Assembly (NCBI RefSeq): GCF_016889705.1
Contig: NZ_CP069526.1
Location: forward strand, 8,460,001 to 8,524,000
Length of the DNA: 64,000 bases
Direction of reading: 5' to 3'
Origin: Amycolatopsis sp. FDAARGOS 1241
GTDB taxonomy: Bacteria > Actinomycetota > Actinomycetes > Mycobacteriales > Pseudonocardiaceae
Position numbers and translations under genes: made by a program
Shown: piece after piece, positions 9,756 to 18,296 of the stretch
Layout of the letters: every line of letters begins with the position of its first letter
Numbering within the stretch: the stretch's first letter is position 1
Notes under the pieces: generated by a model
Told to the model about the DNA's origin: nothing
The model's input: only the letters and a program-made list of their open reading frames with translations
Database searches by the model: none

Positions 9756-10460
9756 TCAGTTGTTGCTCACGAACCGGCTCGCGAGGTCCTCCCCCGTACT
9801 GGTGGCCGAGCCGTGGTTCTCGATCGGCGAAACCTTGGAGTTCTTGAAGCAGAGGTAGGTCACGCCGGAGTCCGCACCGCCGTTCGAGGGGTCCGGGTTG
9901 ATGCCGAGGTCCTTGGCCGTCGCGTACGACGCTTCGCCGATGATCCCCGTCGGCCCGGTATCCCCGATCACGGTGTACTCGATTTTCCCGTTGTAGATCA
10001 CCGCGCAGCTCCCACCGCCCTTGAGCCCGGACGACCCGTAGTTCCACGCGCTGCTCGAACTCGGCACCACGATGTACGGCAACGCCGCGGCGTTCAGCGG
10101 CCGCCCGTCACTCTGGTGGAACGCCGTGTCGTCCTGGAAGCAGCAGTCGGTGTCCTCGTTGCACTGCGACGTCCGCTGCCCGTCGCAGTCGATGTCCATG
10201 TCGGCCTTCCAGAACACCGCCCCGTTCGCGTCGCACACTGCGACGGTCTTCGAGCCGGCGTCCTCGTCGGTCTTGTACTTGCCGTTCGAGATCTGCTTGC
10301 AGCTGGTCATCTTCGCCAGCAGCTGCGCCGCGGACGGCCCGGCCGCCGGTTGCGCCTGAACCGCGGTCCGTGCCGGGTTCTCGGCTGACGCTGCTGCTGC
10401 CGCTGCCGGCAAGACCGTAGCGGCGATCGCCATGGTCGCGAACAGGAGCAGCTTCCTCAT
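9756..10460 (-). CDS. Secreted chitosanase, glycoside hydrolase family 75
   Basis: 234 residues with a Sec signal peptide (MRKLLLF, hydrophobic core, cleavage near residue 26). The mature part has the fungal-type chitosanase signatures MDIDCDGQ near 88-94, CFQDDTAFHQSDGRPLN near 107-123, LPYIVVP near 127-133, and IEYTVIGDTGP...IIGE around 160-176. The acidic residues D167 and E176 lie in the segment expected to hold the catalytic pair; exact assignment needs alignment with the Fusarium enzyme. It should hydrolyse chitosan outside the cell. Six cysteines suggest disulfides. ATG with GGGAG upstream, directly behind a palindromic operator (10476-10494), with its own terminator. Confidence 0.88.
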   Translation of the reverse strand: MRKLLLFATMAIAATVLPAAAAAASAENPARTAVQAQPAAGPSAAQLLAKMTSCKQISNGKYKTDEDAGSKTVAVCDANGAVFWKADMDIDCDGQRTSQCNEDTDCCFQDDTAFHQSDGRPLNAAALPYIVVPSSSSAWNYGSSGLKGGGSCAVIYNGKIEYTVIGDTGPTGIIGEASYATAKDLGINPDPSNGGADSGVTYLCFKNSKVSPIENHGSATSTGEDLASRFVSNN

Positions 10461-10475
10461 AGAGGCTCCCTGTTA

Positions 10476-10494
10476 GTTAGGAAAGTTTCCTTAC
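10476..10494 (-). promoter_or_regulatory. Palindromic operator upstream of the chitosanase gene
   Basis: GTTAGGAAAGTTTCCTTAC is a 19-base inverted repeat centred on 10485 with one mismatched pair (core AGGAAA-G-TTTCCT). It ends 15 bases before the ATG and overlaps the likely transcript start, which is a repressor position. From memory, similar AGGAAAnTTTCCT palindromes precede chitosanase and other secreted hydrolase genes of streptomycetes and are linked to the ROK-family repressor CsnR; I cannot verify that here. Confidence 0.7.
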
Positions 10495-10693
10495 AGTTGC
10501 GGCGTAGCGCACAGGATGCACCTCGATGCGGTGCGTGACAACTTTCTCGAGTCAGTGGTTTTCCCACCGGGTAGGGAAGGTCACGAATCTGCAGGTGGTC
10601 TGGGGAACTGGTTACGGAAGGGGGGAATTGGGGTCCCGAACAGCGGCACGTCGTGGAGGTTCTGGCGGTGCGTGTTGCGTTGCGCCGAGGTGC

Positions 10694-10848
10694 TGATGCG
10701 GTCCTGCGCAGGGGCGTGTCGCGCGGCGTATGCACCCCGAAGCTCAAGTGTGACTACGGCCGTACTGAAGCTTCGGATCGAGGTGCCGGGTGGGGCTGGG
10801 CGCATCCTCGGTGGGTGGTTTGGCGGCGGATTCGCAGGTAGGCGTCCG
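10694..10848 (+). repeat. Dispersed intergenic repeat, copy 1
   Basis: This stretch matches the reverse complement of 54926-55068 at roughly three bases in four. Shared blocks include TGATGCGGTCCTGCGC, GAAGCT, GAGCTTCGGATCG/GAAGCTTCGGATCG and GGGGCTGGG. The open frames through it are not supported as genes: they have no start signal and only follow the high GC. It lies in the 447-base gap 10461-10907 between the chitosanase start and the deacetylase stop. Apart from the operator and this repeat I see nothing in that gap. Confidence 0.7.
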
Positions 10849-10907
10849 TCGGGTTGGCGGATGGTCTGGCGGTGGGTTGCGGGGCGTTGCACGTTGTGCC
10901 GGTGGGC

Positions 10908-11546
10908 CTAGAAGGTCGAGAACTCGCCGAGGAACCAGCGTCGGCGCTTCTTGCCGGCGAGCACGTGTTCGGCCCAAGCCTCATCGAAGTCGTGCCGCAC
11001 CTCCACGCGGTGCTGCAGCCACTCGCCCCCGCGCCCTGACCCGCGCTCGCCCGTATACACCCGCGTCGCGCCGGCCGCCTTCAACCGCCCGAGCACCCGC
11101 CGGTCCACCCGCCCCTGGGGCAGTGCGTACCGGCACACCGGGCGACCGCTCAGCTCCCCCAGCACCCGCGGCGCCACGTCCAGCTCCCGGCGTAGCACGC
11201 GCTCTTCGAAGAACCGTTCGGCACCGAACCGGTCCCAGCCGTGCGAGCCGACGTCCATGCCGGCTGCCACCAGGTCGCGCAGGCCGGAACGGTCGACGAA
11301 CCCGCGTGACCCGACGCGGCCGGCCAGTGGGAAGAACTCGCCCCGAAGCCCCCGTGCCACCAGTCGCGGCAGCGCGACCTCGACGTCGGACGAGTTGCCG
11401 TCGTCGAAGGTCAGCCGCACGTCCGGGCGTGACCCCACCAGGTCCAGCAGCGTCTCGAACTGGTCGACGGTGATCCAGCGTTCGTCCTCCCCCGGGTCGA
11501 GTGCTCGCTGGGGTCTGCCGATGCCGTGCACCGCGAAGTTGACCAT
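10908..11546 (-). CDS. Polysaccharide deacetylase-like protein (NodB fold) with altered metal site
   Basis: 212 residues from an ATG at 11546, chosen for GAGG just upstream; a TTG 60 bases further up has no ribosome site. Motif 1 LTFDDGN (D48, D49) and motif 2 region DVGSHGWDRF are present. In active enzymes the histidine after SHGWD is a second metal ligand; here that place (residue 106) is arginine, so only H102 remains. No signal peptide, so it is probably cytoplasmic. It may act on a sugar precursor or have lost catalysis. Neighbour of a chitosanase but transcribed separately, with an 88-base gap to the dimethylargininase gene upstream. Confidence 0.75.
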   Translation of the reverse strand: MVNFAVHGIGRPQRALDPGEDERWITVDQFETLLDLVGSRPDVRLTFDDGNSSDVEVALPRLVARGLRGEFFPLAGRVGSRGFVDRSGLRDLVAAGMDVGSHGWDRFGAERFFEERVLRRELDVAPRVLGELSGRPVCRYALPQGRVDRRVLGRLKAAGATRVYTGERGSGRGGEWLQHRVEVRHDFDEAWAEHVLAGKKRRRWFLGEFSTF

Positions 11547-11634
11547 CACACCTCGTCCCGGTTCGGACCGCTGGACCTCCTGTGTTCCGATTAATCGATG
11601 GGGCAAATGGAGTAGTTACACTATCTACACAAAG

Positions 11635-12486
11635 TTATTTCCGGATCTCCAAAGTGCAGCACTTCGGGCCGCCGCCGGCCTTCCGCAATTCGGAAACATC
11701 GAGGTAGACGGGTTCGTAGCCGCGGGCGACCAGCTGCGCACCGAGCCCGGTGGCCTCCAGCGGCAGCACGACGTTGCGCCCGTCGGACACCCCGTTCAGC
11801 CCGAAGCACTCGGCGTCGGCCGCCGTGGCGATCACCGCGTCGGGGAACAGCCGGCGCAGCACGCGCTGGGAGCCGGGCGAGAAGGCCGCCGGGTAGTACG
11901 CGACCTGGGCCGGCGCGGTGTCGGTGTCGGCGTCGGCCTCGGTGAGCACGAACAGCGCCGTGTCGAGGTGGTAGTAGCGCGGGTCGACCAGGTTCAGCGA
12001 CACCACGGGCACGCCGAGCACCTCCTGCGCCTCCGCGTGCGCGGCGGGGTCGGTGCGGAAACCGGTGCCGGCGAGCAGCAGCTTGCCCGTCCAGGCGAAG
12101 TCGCCCTCGGCTTCGTTGATCCGCTCCGGCATCGTGAGGTCGCGGTAGCCGTGCTCGACGAACCAGCGGCGGAAGTGCTCGGCCTCGGCCGCGCGCTGTG
12201 GTGCCCGGAAACGCGAGCCGAGCACGCGCCCGTCGACGACCGTGCCCGAGTTCGCGGCGAACACCATGTCCGGCAGCCCCGGCTGCGGCTCGATCTCCTC
12301 GACCGTGTGACCGAGGCGGCGGTAGGTGTCGCGCAGCTCGGTCCACTGCGCCACGGCGACGTCGGCGCTGACCGGCTGGGTCGGGTCCATCCAGGGGTTG
12401 ATCACGTAGTCCACCGCGAAGAACCGCGGCGGGCACATCAGATAACGGCGGGTGGTGGGCACGCGCTGCACAGACTCTGCCTGCAT
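11635..12486 (-). CDS. ddaH: Dimethylargininase / arginine deiminase-fold hydrolase
   Basis: 283 residues from ATG 12486. The guanidino-modifying enzyme fold is visible from YLMCPPRFFAVDYVINPWM near residue 15, FAANSGTV near 80, the EGDFAW stretch near 127, the histidine in RYYHLDTALFVL near 170, and the C-terminal cysteine in GGGPKCCTLE, the expected nucleophile. It should hydrolyse methylated or free arginine to citrulline plus an amine. The gene diverges from an Lrp/AsnC gene with a 73-base shared promoter region, an arrangement that suggests direct control by that regulator. Ornithine aminotransferase, a frequent partner, is not present here. Confidence 0.85.
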   Translation of the reverse strand: MQAESVQRVPTTRRYLMCPPRFFAVDYVINPWMDPTQPVSADVAVAQWTELRDTYRRLGHTVEEIEPQPGLPDMVFAANSGTVVDGRVLGSRFRAPQRAAEAEHFRRWFVEHGYRDLTMPERINEAEGDFAWTGKLLLAGTGFRTDPAAHAEAQEVLGVPVVSLNLVDPRYYHLDTALFVLTEADADTDTAPAQVAYYPAAFSPGSQRVLRRLFPDAVIATAADAECFGLNGVSDGRNVVLPLEATGLGAQLVARGYEPVYLDVSELRKAGGGPKCCTLEIRK

Positions 12487-12559
12487 GAGTGCAGAGTAAG
12501 TTCGGCCCAATTCGCAATCAATCGCTGTTCGCTGCGCACATACCTGCTAAACATTGCGT

Positions 12560-13006
12560 GTGAACACCATCGACCAGCGAATCGTTTCCTGCCTGGTGGC
12601 GAACGCGCGCTCCAGCTACGCGGAGATCGGGAAAGTTGTCGGACTGTCCGCTCCGGCGGTCAAACGCCGAGTCGACCGGCTGTTGGAAACGGGCGTACTG
12701 CGCGGCTTCACGGCTGTGGTCGACCCCGAAGCGCTCGGCTGGGGCACCGAGGCGTTCGTCGAGGTCCACTGCCAGGGCAACGTGGCGCCCGGGCGCATCC
12801 GCGCGCGGCTTGAACCACTGCCGGAGGTCGTCGCCGCATACACCGTCTCCGGAGCGGCGGACGCGATCGTCCACCTCCGCGCCGCCGACATCCACCACCT
12901 CGAGACGGCGCTCGAGCGGCTGCGCGGACTCGAGATCGTCGACCGGACCGTGTCGACCGTCGTACTGTCCCGCTTGTTGGAACGGCCGCCGAATCCGCAG
13001 TCCTGA
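12560..13006 (+). CDS. Lrp/AsnC-family transcriptional regulator
   Basis: 148 residues from GTG 12560 (VNTIDQRIVSCL); a TTG two codons earlier is less likely and no Shine-Dalgarno is seen, so the mRNA may be leaderless. N-terminal winged helix-turn-helix (SYAEIGKVVGLSAPAVKRRV) followed by a RAM/ligand domain with GxxDxxV-like GAADAIVHLRA. The divergent position next to the dimethylargininase implies an amino-acid-responsive switch, perhaps sensing arginine-family compounds; that is inference from position. Confidence 0.88.
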   Translation: MNTIDQRIVSCLVANARSSYAEIGKVVGLSAPAVKRRVDRLLETGVLRGFTAVVDPEALGWGTEAFVEVHCQGNVAPGRIRARLEPLPEVVAAYTVSGAADAIVHLRAADIHHLETALERLRGLEIVDRTVSTVVLSRLLERPPNPQS

Positions 13007-13405
13007 ACCGGCCCTTGGCGCTCATCGGAACTCCGATCGGCCGGGTCCCCCTTCGAATTGTTCCCACATCCCGGGAAATTTGTGCAGCGCCGGGCCATCC
13101 GGTGTGCTGTGCGCGGCCGTTCCAGGACCCGACCCGGCCGGTTTACACCAACAGTGGGAGACGCGCGTCACTCCGGTTCGCCTGGAAATACCGTTACCAT
13201 CGGTTACAGGTAACACAAACCGCCCGGTCCGCCACCGCGCCGAGCAGTTTCGGAGTCCGGGTACCCCACACTTCGGCAACTCCCGAGTCCCCGACGAGTA
13301 ACCTCGGGAGTGGCCTGGTGATCCAGCCGACATCGCCGGGCGGGCGTTTTCCCCGGGGGCCGACCCGGGGTCGCAGCACGTCGGGAGAGAGGGATTCCCT
13401 GACCC
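13007..13405 (+). other. Intergenic region and likely korA promoter region
   Basis: 399 bases between the Lrp stop and korA. The notable element is a cluster of GTTAC half-sites at about 13192-13213 (GTTACC, GGTTACA, GGTAAC) in which GTTACC and GGTAAC form an inverted pair ten bases apart; it may be an operator, unassigned. korA is preceded by GGAGAGAGGG. No RNA gene or coding frame is supported. Confidence 0.4.
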
Positions 13406-15358
13406 ATGAGCACGAGTTCGAACGGCGGTCCTGGGGGCGCAGCGGCCGGCAACGGCCACGCCGCCTTGACCAACTCGAGGTCCACCGAAGTCAGCAAACT
13501 GGACCGGGTGGTCATCCGGTTCGCCGGTGACTCAGGCGACGGTATGCAGCTGACCGGCGACCGGTTCACCTCGGAGGCCGCGGCCTTCGGCAACGACCTG
13601 TCGACGATGCCGAACTTCCCGGCCGAGATCCGGGCCCCGCAGGGCACGATCCCCGGCGTCTCGTCGTTCCAGGTGCACTTCGCGGACTACGACATCCTCA
13701 CGCCGGGCGACCGGCCGGACGTCCTGGTGGCGATGAACCCGGCCGCGCTCAAGGCGAACCTGCGCGACGTGCCACACGGCGGCACGATCATCCTCAACAC
13801 CGACGAGTTCACCAAGCGCAACCTCGTGAAGGTCGGGTACGACAACGACCCGCTCGACGACGACACGCTCTCGGCGTTCCAGATCCACCGCGTCGCCATG
13901 TCGACCCTGACGCAGGGCGCGCTGGCCGACACCGGCCTCGGCAAGAAGGACGCCGAGCGGTGCAAGAACATGTTCGCGCTGGGTCTGCTGTCGTGGATGT
14001 ACCACCGGCCGACCGAGGGCACCGAGCGGTTCCTTAAGGAGAAGTTCGCGAAGAAGCCGGACATCGCCGAGGCCAACATCCTGGCCTTCCGCGCCGGCTG
14101 GAACTACGGCGAGACCACCGAATCGTTCGCGACGACGTTCGAGGTCGCGCCCGCGAAGCTCGACAAGGGCACCTACCGGCAGATCACCGGCAACACCGCG
14201 CTCGCGTATGGGATCGTCGCGGCCGGCCAGCAGTCCGGGCTCCCGGTGCTGCTCGGCACCTACCCGATCACGCCGGCGTCGGACGTGCTCCACGAGCTGT
14301 CCAAGCACAAGAACTTCGGCGTCATCACCTTTCAGGCCGAGGACGAGATCGCCGGCATCGGCGCGGCGCTGGGCGCCTCCTACGGCGGCGCGCTGGGCGT
14401 CACCTCGACCTCGGGCCCGGGCATCGCGCTCAAGTCGGAGACCATCGGCCTGGGCGTGATGACGGAGCTGCCGCTCGTGGTCATCGACGTGCAGCGCGGC
14501 GGCCCGTCAACGGGCCTGCCCACCAAAACGGAGCAGGCCGACCTGCTGCAGGCGATGTTCGGCCGCAACGGCGAATCGCCCGTGCCGATCATCGCGCCGC
14601 TCTCGCCCGCCGACTGCTTCGACGCGGCACTGGAGGCCACGCGGATCGCGCTGAAGTACCGCACGCCGGTGCTGCTGCTGTCCGACGGCGCGATCGCCAA
14701 CGGCTCCGAGCCGTGGCTGGTCCCGGACGTCGCGAACCTGCCCGACCTGCGGGTCGAGTTCGCGAAGAAACCCAACTCCGACGGTGCTTCTGCCGGCTCC
14801 GGCGAATTCTGGCCCTACGTGCGCGACCCCGAGACGCTGGCGCGCGAGTGGGCCGTACCGGGCACGCCCGGCCTGCAGCACCGCATCGGCGGGCTGGAGA
14901 AGGCCGACCGGACGGGGCACATCTCCTACGACCCCGACAACCACGACAAGATGGTGCGGCTGCGCCAGGCGAAGGTCGACGGCATCGACGTGCCCGACGT
15001 GGTGGTCGACGACCCGTCCGGCGGCAAGGCCCGCGTGCTGGCGCTCGGCTGGGGCTCCTCGTACGGTCCGATCGGCGCGGCGTGCCGGCGCGTGCGCAAG
15101 CTCGGCCTGCCGATCGCGCAGGCGCACCTGCGGCACCTGAACCCGCTGCCGCGCAACCTCGGTGACGTGCTGCGGTCCTACGACAAGGTCGTGGTCCCGG
15201 AGATGAACCTGGGCCAGCTCGCGCTGCTGCTGCGGGCGAAGTTCCTGGTGGACGTGCACTCGCACACCAAGGTCGCGGGGCTGCCGTTCAAGGCCGAGGA
15301 GCTGCAGAACGTGTTCGCCGACATCATCACCAGCACCATCCCGGAGGGCGTCAAGTGA
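13406..15358 (+). CDS. korA: 2-oxoglutarate:ferredoxin oxidoreductase, alpha subunit (gamma-alpha fusion)
   Basis: 650 residues. The N-terminal ~200 residues are the gamma domain (VIRFAGDSGDGMQLTGDRF, FPAEIRAPQGT), the rest the alpha domain (GNTALAYGIVAAGQQ, TYPITPASDVLHEL, FQAEDEIAGIGAALGASYGG, TSTSGPGIALKSE, QRGGPSTGLPTKTEQ), followed by the domain II loop near 560. With KorB it converts 2-oxoglutarate, CoA and oxidised ferredoxin to succinyl-CoA, CO2 and reduced ferredoxin. This two-subunit form matches the oxygen-tolerant KGOR of mycobacteria. The stop overlaps the korB start by four bases. Ferredoxin is not encoded nearby. Confidence 0.95.
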   Translation: MSTSSNGGPGGAAAGNGHAALTNSRSTEVSKLDRVVIRFAGDSGDGMQLTGDRFTSEAAAFGNDLSTMPNFPAEIRAPQGTIPGVSSFQVHFADYDILTPGDRPDVLVAMNPAALKANLRDVPHGGTIILNTDEFTKRNLVKVGYDNDPLDDDTLSAFQIHRVAMSTLTQGALADTGLGKKDAERCKNMFALGLLSWMYHRPTEGTERFLKEKFAKKPDIAEANILAFRAGWNYGETTESFATTFEVAPAKLDKGTYRQITGNTALAYGIVAAGQQSGLPVLLGTYPITPASDVLHELSKHKNFGVITFQAEDEIAGIGAALGASYGGALGVTSTSGPGIALKSETIGLGVMTELPLVVIDVQRGGPSTGLPTKTEQADLLQAMFGRNGESPVPIIAPLSPADCFDAALEATRIALKYRTPVLLLSDGAIANGSEPWLVPDVANLPDLRVEFAKKPNSDGASAGSGEFWPYVRDPETLAREWAVPGTPGLQHRIGGLEKADRTGHISYDPDNHDKMVRLRQAKVDGIDVPDVVVDDPSGGKARVLALGWGSSYGPIGAACRRVRKLGLPIAQAHLRHLNPLPRNLGDVLRSYDKVVVPEMNLGQLALLLRAKFLVDVHSHTKVAGLPFKAEELQNVFADIITSTIPEGVK

Positions 15359-16419
15359 CCGCCATCGACCTCGGACTGCCGCAGCTCGGTGGTCTGGACC
15401 TGGTCCCCACCACCGACGAACCGCAGAAGGCCAAGGACTACAAGTCCGACCAGGAAGTGCGCTGGTGCCCCGGCTGCGGTGACTACGTGGTGCTCAACGC
15501 CGTGCAGTCGTTCCTGCCGACGCTGGGCCTCAAGCGCGAAAACATCGTGTTCATCTCGGGCATCGGCTGCTCGTCGCGCTTCCCGTACTACCTCAACACC
15601 TACGGCATGCACTCGATCCACGGCCGCGCGCCGTCGATCGCGACCGGGCTCGCGACCACGCGCCCGGACCTGTCGGTGTGGGTCGTCACCGGCGACGGCG
15701 ACGCGCTGTCCATCGGCGGCAACCACCTGATCCACGCGCTGCGCCGCAACGTGAACATCAAGATCCTGCTGTTCAACAACCGGATCTACGGCCTCACGAA
15801 GGGCCAGTACTCGCCGACGTCGGGCCAGGGCATGGTCACCAAGTCGACCCCGATGGGTTCGGTGGACACACCGTTCAACCCGCTGTCGCTGGCCATCGGC
15901 GCCGAAGCGTCGTTCGTGGGCCGCGCGCTGGACTCCGACCGCAAGGGCCTCACCGAGGTGCTCGAGGCGGCGGCCCGCCACCGCGGCTCCGCCGTCGTCG
16001 AGATCTACCAGAACTGCCCCATCTTCAACGACGGCGCGTTCGACGTGCTGAAGGACAAGGACGAGGCCGCGACGCGCCTCATCCCGCTGCGCTCCGGCGA
16101 GCCCATCCGCTTCGGCCCGGAGGGCGAGCTCGGCGTCACCCGCAGCGGCTGGGGCGGCCTGGAGGTCGCCAAGGTCACCGACATCGGCGAGGACAACCTC
16201 GTCGTCCACGACCCGTCGATCCCCGACACGGCCTACGCCTTCGCGCTCTCCCGCCTCGGCGACCAGAACCTCAACCACGTCCCCACGGGCATCCTACGCT
16301 CCGTCGAACGCCCCACCTACGACGACGCCGCACGCGCCCAGGTGGACGAAGCCCGCGCCGCCCGCACGCCCGACCTCCAGGCCCTCCTGCGCGGCAAAGA
16401 CACCTGGACTGTTGCTTAA
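15355..16419 (+). CDS. korB: 2-oxoglutarate:ferredoxin oxidoreductase, beta subunit
   Basis: 354 residues from a GTG overlapping the korA stop. CPGCGDY near residues 38-44 and a further cysteine in IGCSSRFPYY supply [4Fe-4S] ligands; the thiamine diphosphate motif runs from GDGDALSIGGNH to NNRIYGLTKGQYSPTS; a last cysteine is in YQNCPIFNDGAF. It holds the TPP and cluster that carry out oxidative decarboxylation in complex with KorA. Ends with a strong terminator. Confidence 0.95.
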   Translation: MTAIDLGLPQLGGLDLVPTTDEPQKAKDYKSDQEVRWCPGCGDYVVLNAVQSFLPTLGLKRENIVFISGIGCSSRFPYYLNTYGMHSIHGRAPSIATGLATTRPDLSVWVVTGDGDALSIGGNHLIHALRRNVNIKILLFNNRIYGLTKGQYSPTSGQGMVTKSTPMGSVDTPFNPLSLAIGAEASFVGRALDSDRKGLTEVLEAAARHRGSAVVEIYQNCPIFNDGAFDVLKDKDEAATRLIPLRSGEPIRFGPEGELGVTRSGWGGLEVAKVTDIGEDNLVVHDPSIPDTAYAFALSRLGDQNLNHVPTGILRSVERPTYDDAARAQVDEARAARTPDLQALLRGKDTWTVA

Positions 16420-16434
16420 CGGTTCTTGTTCCGG

Positions 16435-16465
16435 AACGGCCTCCTCGCCGCGCGAGGAGGCCGTT
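16435..16465 (+). terminator. korAB terminator
   Basis: Perfect 13-bp stem, AACGGCCTCCTCG at 16435-16447 and CGAGGAGGCCGTT at 16453-16465, with a five-base loop and a short TTCG tail, 15 bases after the korB stop. Confidence 0.85.
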
Positions 16466-16517
16466 TTCGTGTGCGACCCCGGCTCCACCGACACGGTTGC
16501 GATGACGCCGCAACCGA

Positions 16518-16858
16518 CCGGCCGAACTCCAGGACACGGGCCCCGCAGGATCCCTTGGCGGACAAGACAACCTACCGCCCGGCCACACTTCGGCCACCCA
16601 CAACAAATTCCATCAGCTATGGATAGCCAGCTCCGCACAAGGGTCACCACACCGCGAGATCCCGCCGGCTTCCTCCCCACGATGCGCCCGACCCCCACGC
16701 CAAGCACAAACCCGCCGGCCGAACTCCGGGACACGGGCCCCGCAGGATCCCTTGGCGGACAAGACAACCTACCGCCCGGCCACACTTCGGCCACCCACAA
16801 CAAATTCCACCAGCCATGGAAAGCCAGCTTCGCACAAGGGTCACCACACCGCGAGATC
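16518..16858. repeat. 144-bp direct repeat (two copies) between convergent genes
   Basis: Copies at 16518-16661 and 16715-16858 are offset by exactly 197 bases and differ at only five positions, with no gaps. Both end in GTCACCACACCGCGAGATC, the reverse complement of the GCGCGATCTCGCGGTG-type motif that also occurs in the hairpin elements at 20.4 and 23.3 kb. The 53-base spacer (GCCGGCTTCCTCCCCACGATG) resembles the arm of those hairpins. Minus-strand frames crossing both copies merely translate the repeat. It fills the 507-base gap between korB and the sunset-domain gene. Confidence 0.85.
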
Positions 16859-16892
16859 GCGCCGCCTCGGCGGAGCCGGGGCAGACAACACA

Positions 16893-16936
16893 GCTTCTCT
16901 GATTGCCCCGGCGAAGCCGCAGGCAATCAGAGAAGC
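16893..16936 (-). terminator. Long hairpin overlapping the stop of the sunset-domain gene
   Basis: GCTTCTCTGATTGCC (16893-16907) pairs perfectly over 15 bp with GGCAATCAGAGAAGC (16922-16936), loop 14 bases. The right arm includes the TGA stop codon (16927-16929) of the minus-strand gene, so termination structure and coding end are fused. Confidence 0.8.
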
Positions 16937-18282
16937 GGCCGGAAGCCGACGCGTTCCGCGTCGGCCGGTGTGCGGAACCAGACTTCGGCCACCATGCGCG
17001 GGAATTGGGGCGACTCGTCGGTGCAGTAGCGCAGCGCGGTGACGCTCGCTTTGACCGTAAAGGCGTCGGAGGGGCGGCCGCCGCCCGGACGGGGCATCGC
17101 GGAGCCCGGGCCGAACGGGCCGGGCGGTACGGAGTCTTCGGGAGTCTGGCGGGCCGGCGGGGGTTCGGGCGCCGCCATGGCGGCGGCGACCTGGTTGGGT
17201 TGCACCGACGGCTCGAACAACGATCCACTTTGGGCACCGGTGAGCTCCGGGTCGCGGCGTTCGACCGAACGCATCGACGGCTCGATCGGCCGCGGAGGCT
17301 CGAACCCGCCTCGCGGGGATTCGCGCGGCTGGCGCTTGGGCAGGGCCCCCGGCTCCAGCGAGTCCTCGACTGAGTCCTCTGTGGACTCCACAGACTCCGT
17401 GGACCCGACGGACTCCGCCGCGGCGCCCGGCGGCGAGGTGGGCGTGAGGTGCTCGGTGGCCTCGTGCTCTTCGAGGTAGTCGCCGGTTCCTTCGTGGTCG
17501 CCGGGTTCTTCGAAGGGTGAGCGCTCCTTGGTGAACCAGTCCGATTCGGCCGTTTCCGGCCGGGCCTCCGGTTCCGGGGCGGCCGCGGGCTTCTGGAACA
17601 GCGACACCGGTTCGCCGGTAGCGCCGAAGGACGCCTCGGGCTCGAGCTTGCTTTCGATCGACGCCGGCTCCGGCGCACGGTGGTAGCCGCTGCCGTGGTC
17701 CTCTTCGTCCGGTTCGAACGCGGGCTCCGGCGCGGCGTGGTAACCACTGCCGGAATCGCGGGCGACGGGGTTCAGGTATTCGGTCGCGGCCGCGCGGTAC
17801 GCGGCGCCACTGTCCACGGAGGACGGCGCGGCGGCCGGCTCGAAGTCGTCGGCGACGGGCTCCGGGTCCGGTGCCGTCCGGTACTCCGCCTCGTACTCGG
17901 CCTCGGGCTCGAACCCGGGCGACGGCGTCGCGCTGATCAGCTCGGTCGGGGCGTGCTCACGCTCGTCGCGGGCCCACGACGGGGTGAGATCCGGCTCGGC
18001 GAAGTCGTGGTCGTCCGAAGACACCGAGGACACCGAAGACACCGAAGTCGTCTCGGACCCCGAGAACTCCGGTGTGACCGGCGCCGGCACCGCGGTGCCG
18101 GTCGCGGCCAGCGCCGCCGCGTTGGCCGGCGTGCGCGCGTTCTCGGCGTGCGCCGCGGCCAGCGCTTCCTCCAGCTCGCGGACCCGCTTGCGCGCCGGCA
18201 ACACGAGGACCAACCAGGCCACGAGCGCACCGACGAAGAAAGCCAGCAGACTCCACAGCCAGACCTGTCCGAAAATGGACAT
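16927..18282 (-). CDS. Membrane-anchored protein with disordered region and C-terminal sunset domain
   Basis: 451 residues from ATG 18282 (AGGA upstream). One N-terminal helix (about 5-30, MSIFGQVWLW start), a short coiled coil (VRELEEALAAAHAE), then some 350 residues of acidic, Pro/Ser-rich low complexity that contain two GSGYHxAPEP repeats and SVSSVSS runs. The last ~40 residues (SVTALRYCTDESPQFPRMVA, then EVWFRTPADAERVGFRP) fit the sunset domain found at the end of many actinobacterial proteins. The usual histidine of that domain is Cys here. Function unknown; a longer frame that fuses it to the prenyl synthase is an artefact. Confidence 0.75.
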   Translation of the reverse strand: MSIFGQVWLWSLLAFFVGALVAWLVLVLPARKRVRELEEALAAAHAENARTPANAAALAATGTAVPAPVTPEFSGSETTSVSSVSSVSSDDHDFAEPDLTPSWARDEREHAPTELISATPSPGFEPEAEYEAEYRTAPDPEPVADDFEPAAAPSSVDSGAAYRAAATEYLNPVARDSGSGYHAAPEPAFEPDEEDHGSGYHRAPEPASIESKLEPEASFGATGEPVSLFQKPAAAPEPEARPETAESDWFTKERSPFEEPGDHEGTGDYLEEHEATEHLTPTSPPGAAAESVGSTESVESTEDSVEDSLEPGALPKRQPRESPRGGFEPPRPIEPSMRSVERRDPELTGAQSGSLFEPSVQPNQVAAAMAAPEPPPARQTPEDSVPPGPFGPGSAMPRPGGGRPSDAFTVKASVTALRYCTDESPQFPRMVAEVWFRTPADAERVGFRPLL

Positions 18283-18296
18283 CTTTCCTGCCCCTT

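Noticed and set aside
10516..10911. 131-codon frame in the deacetylase-chitosanase gap
   Set aside because: No ribosome site, biased composition, and it runs through the dispersed repeat that is also found at 55 kb in another frame.
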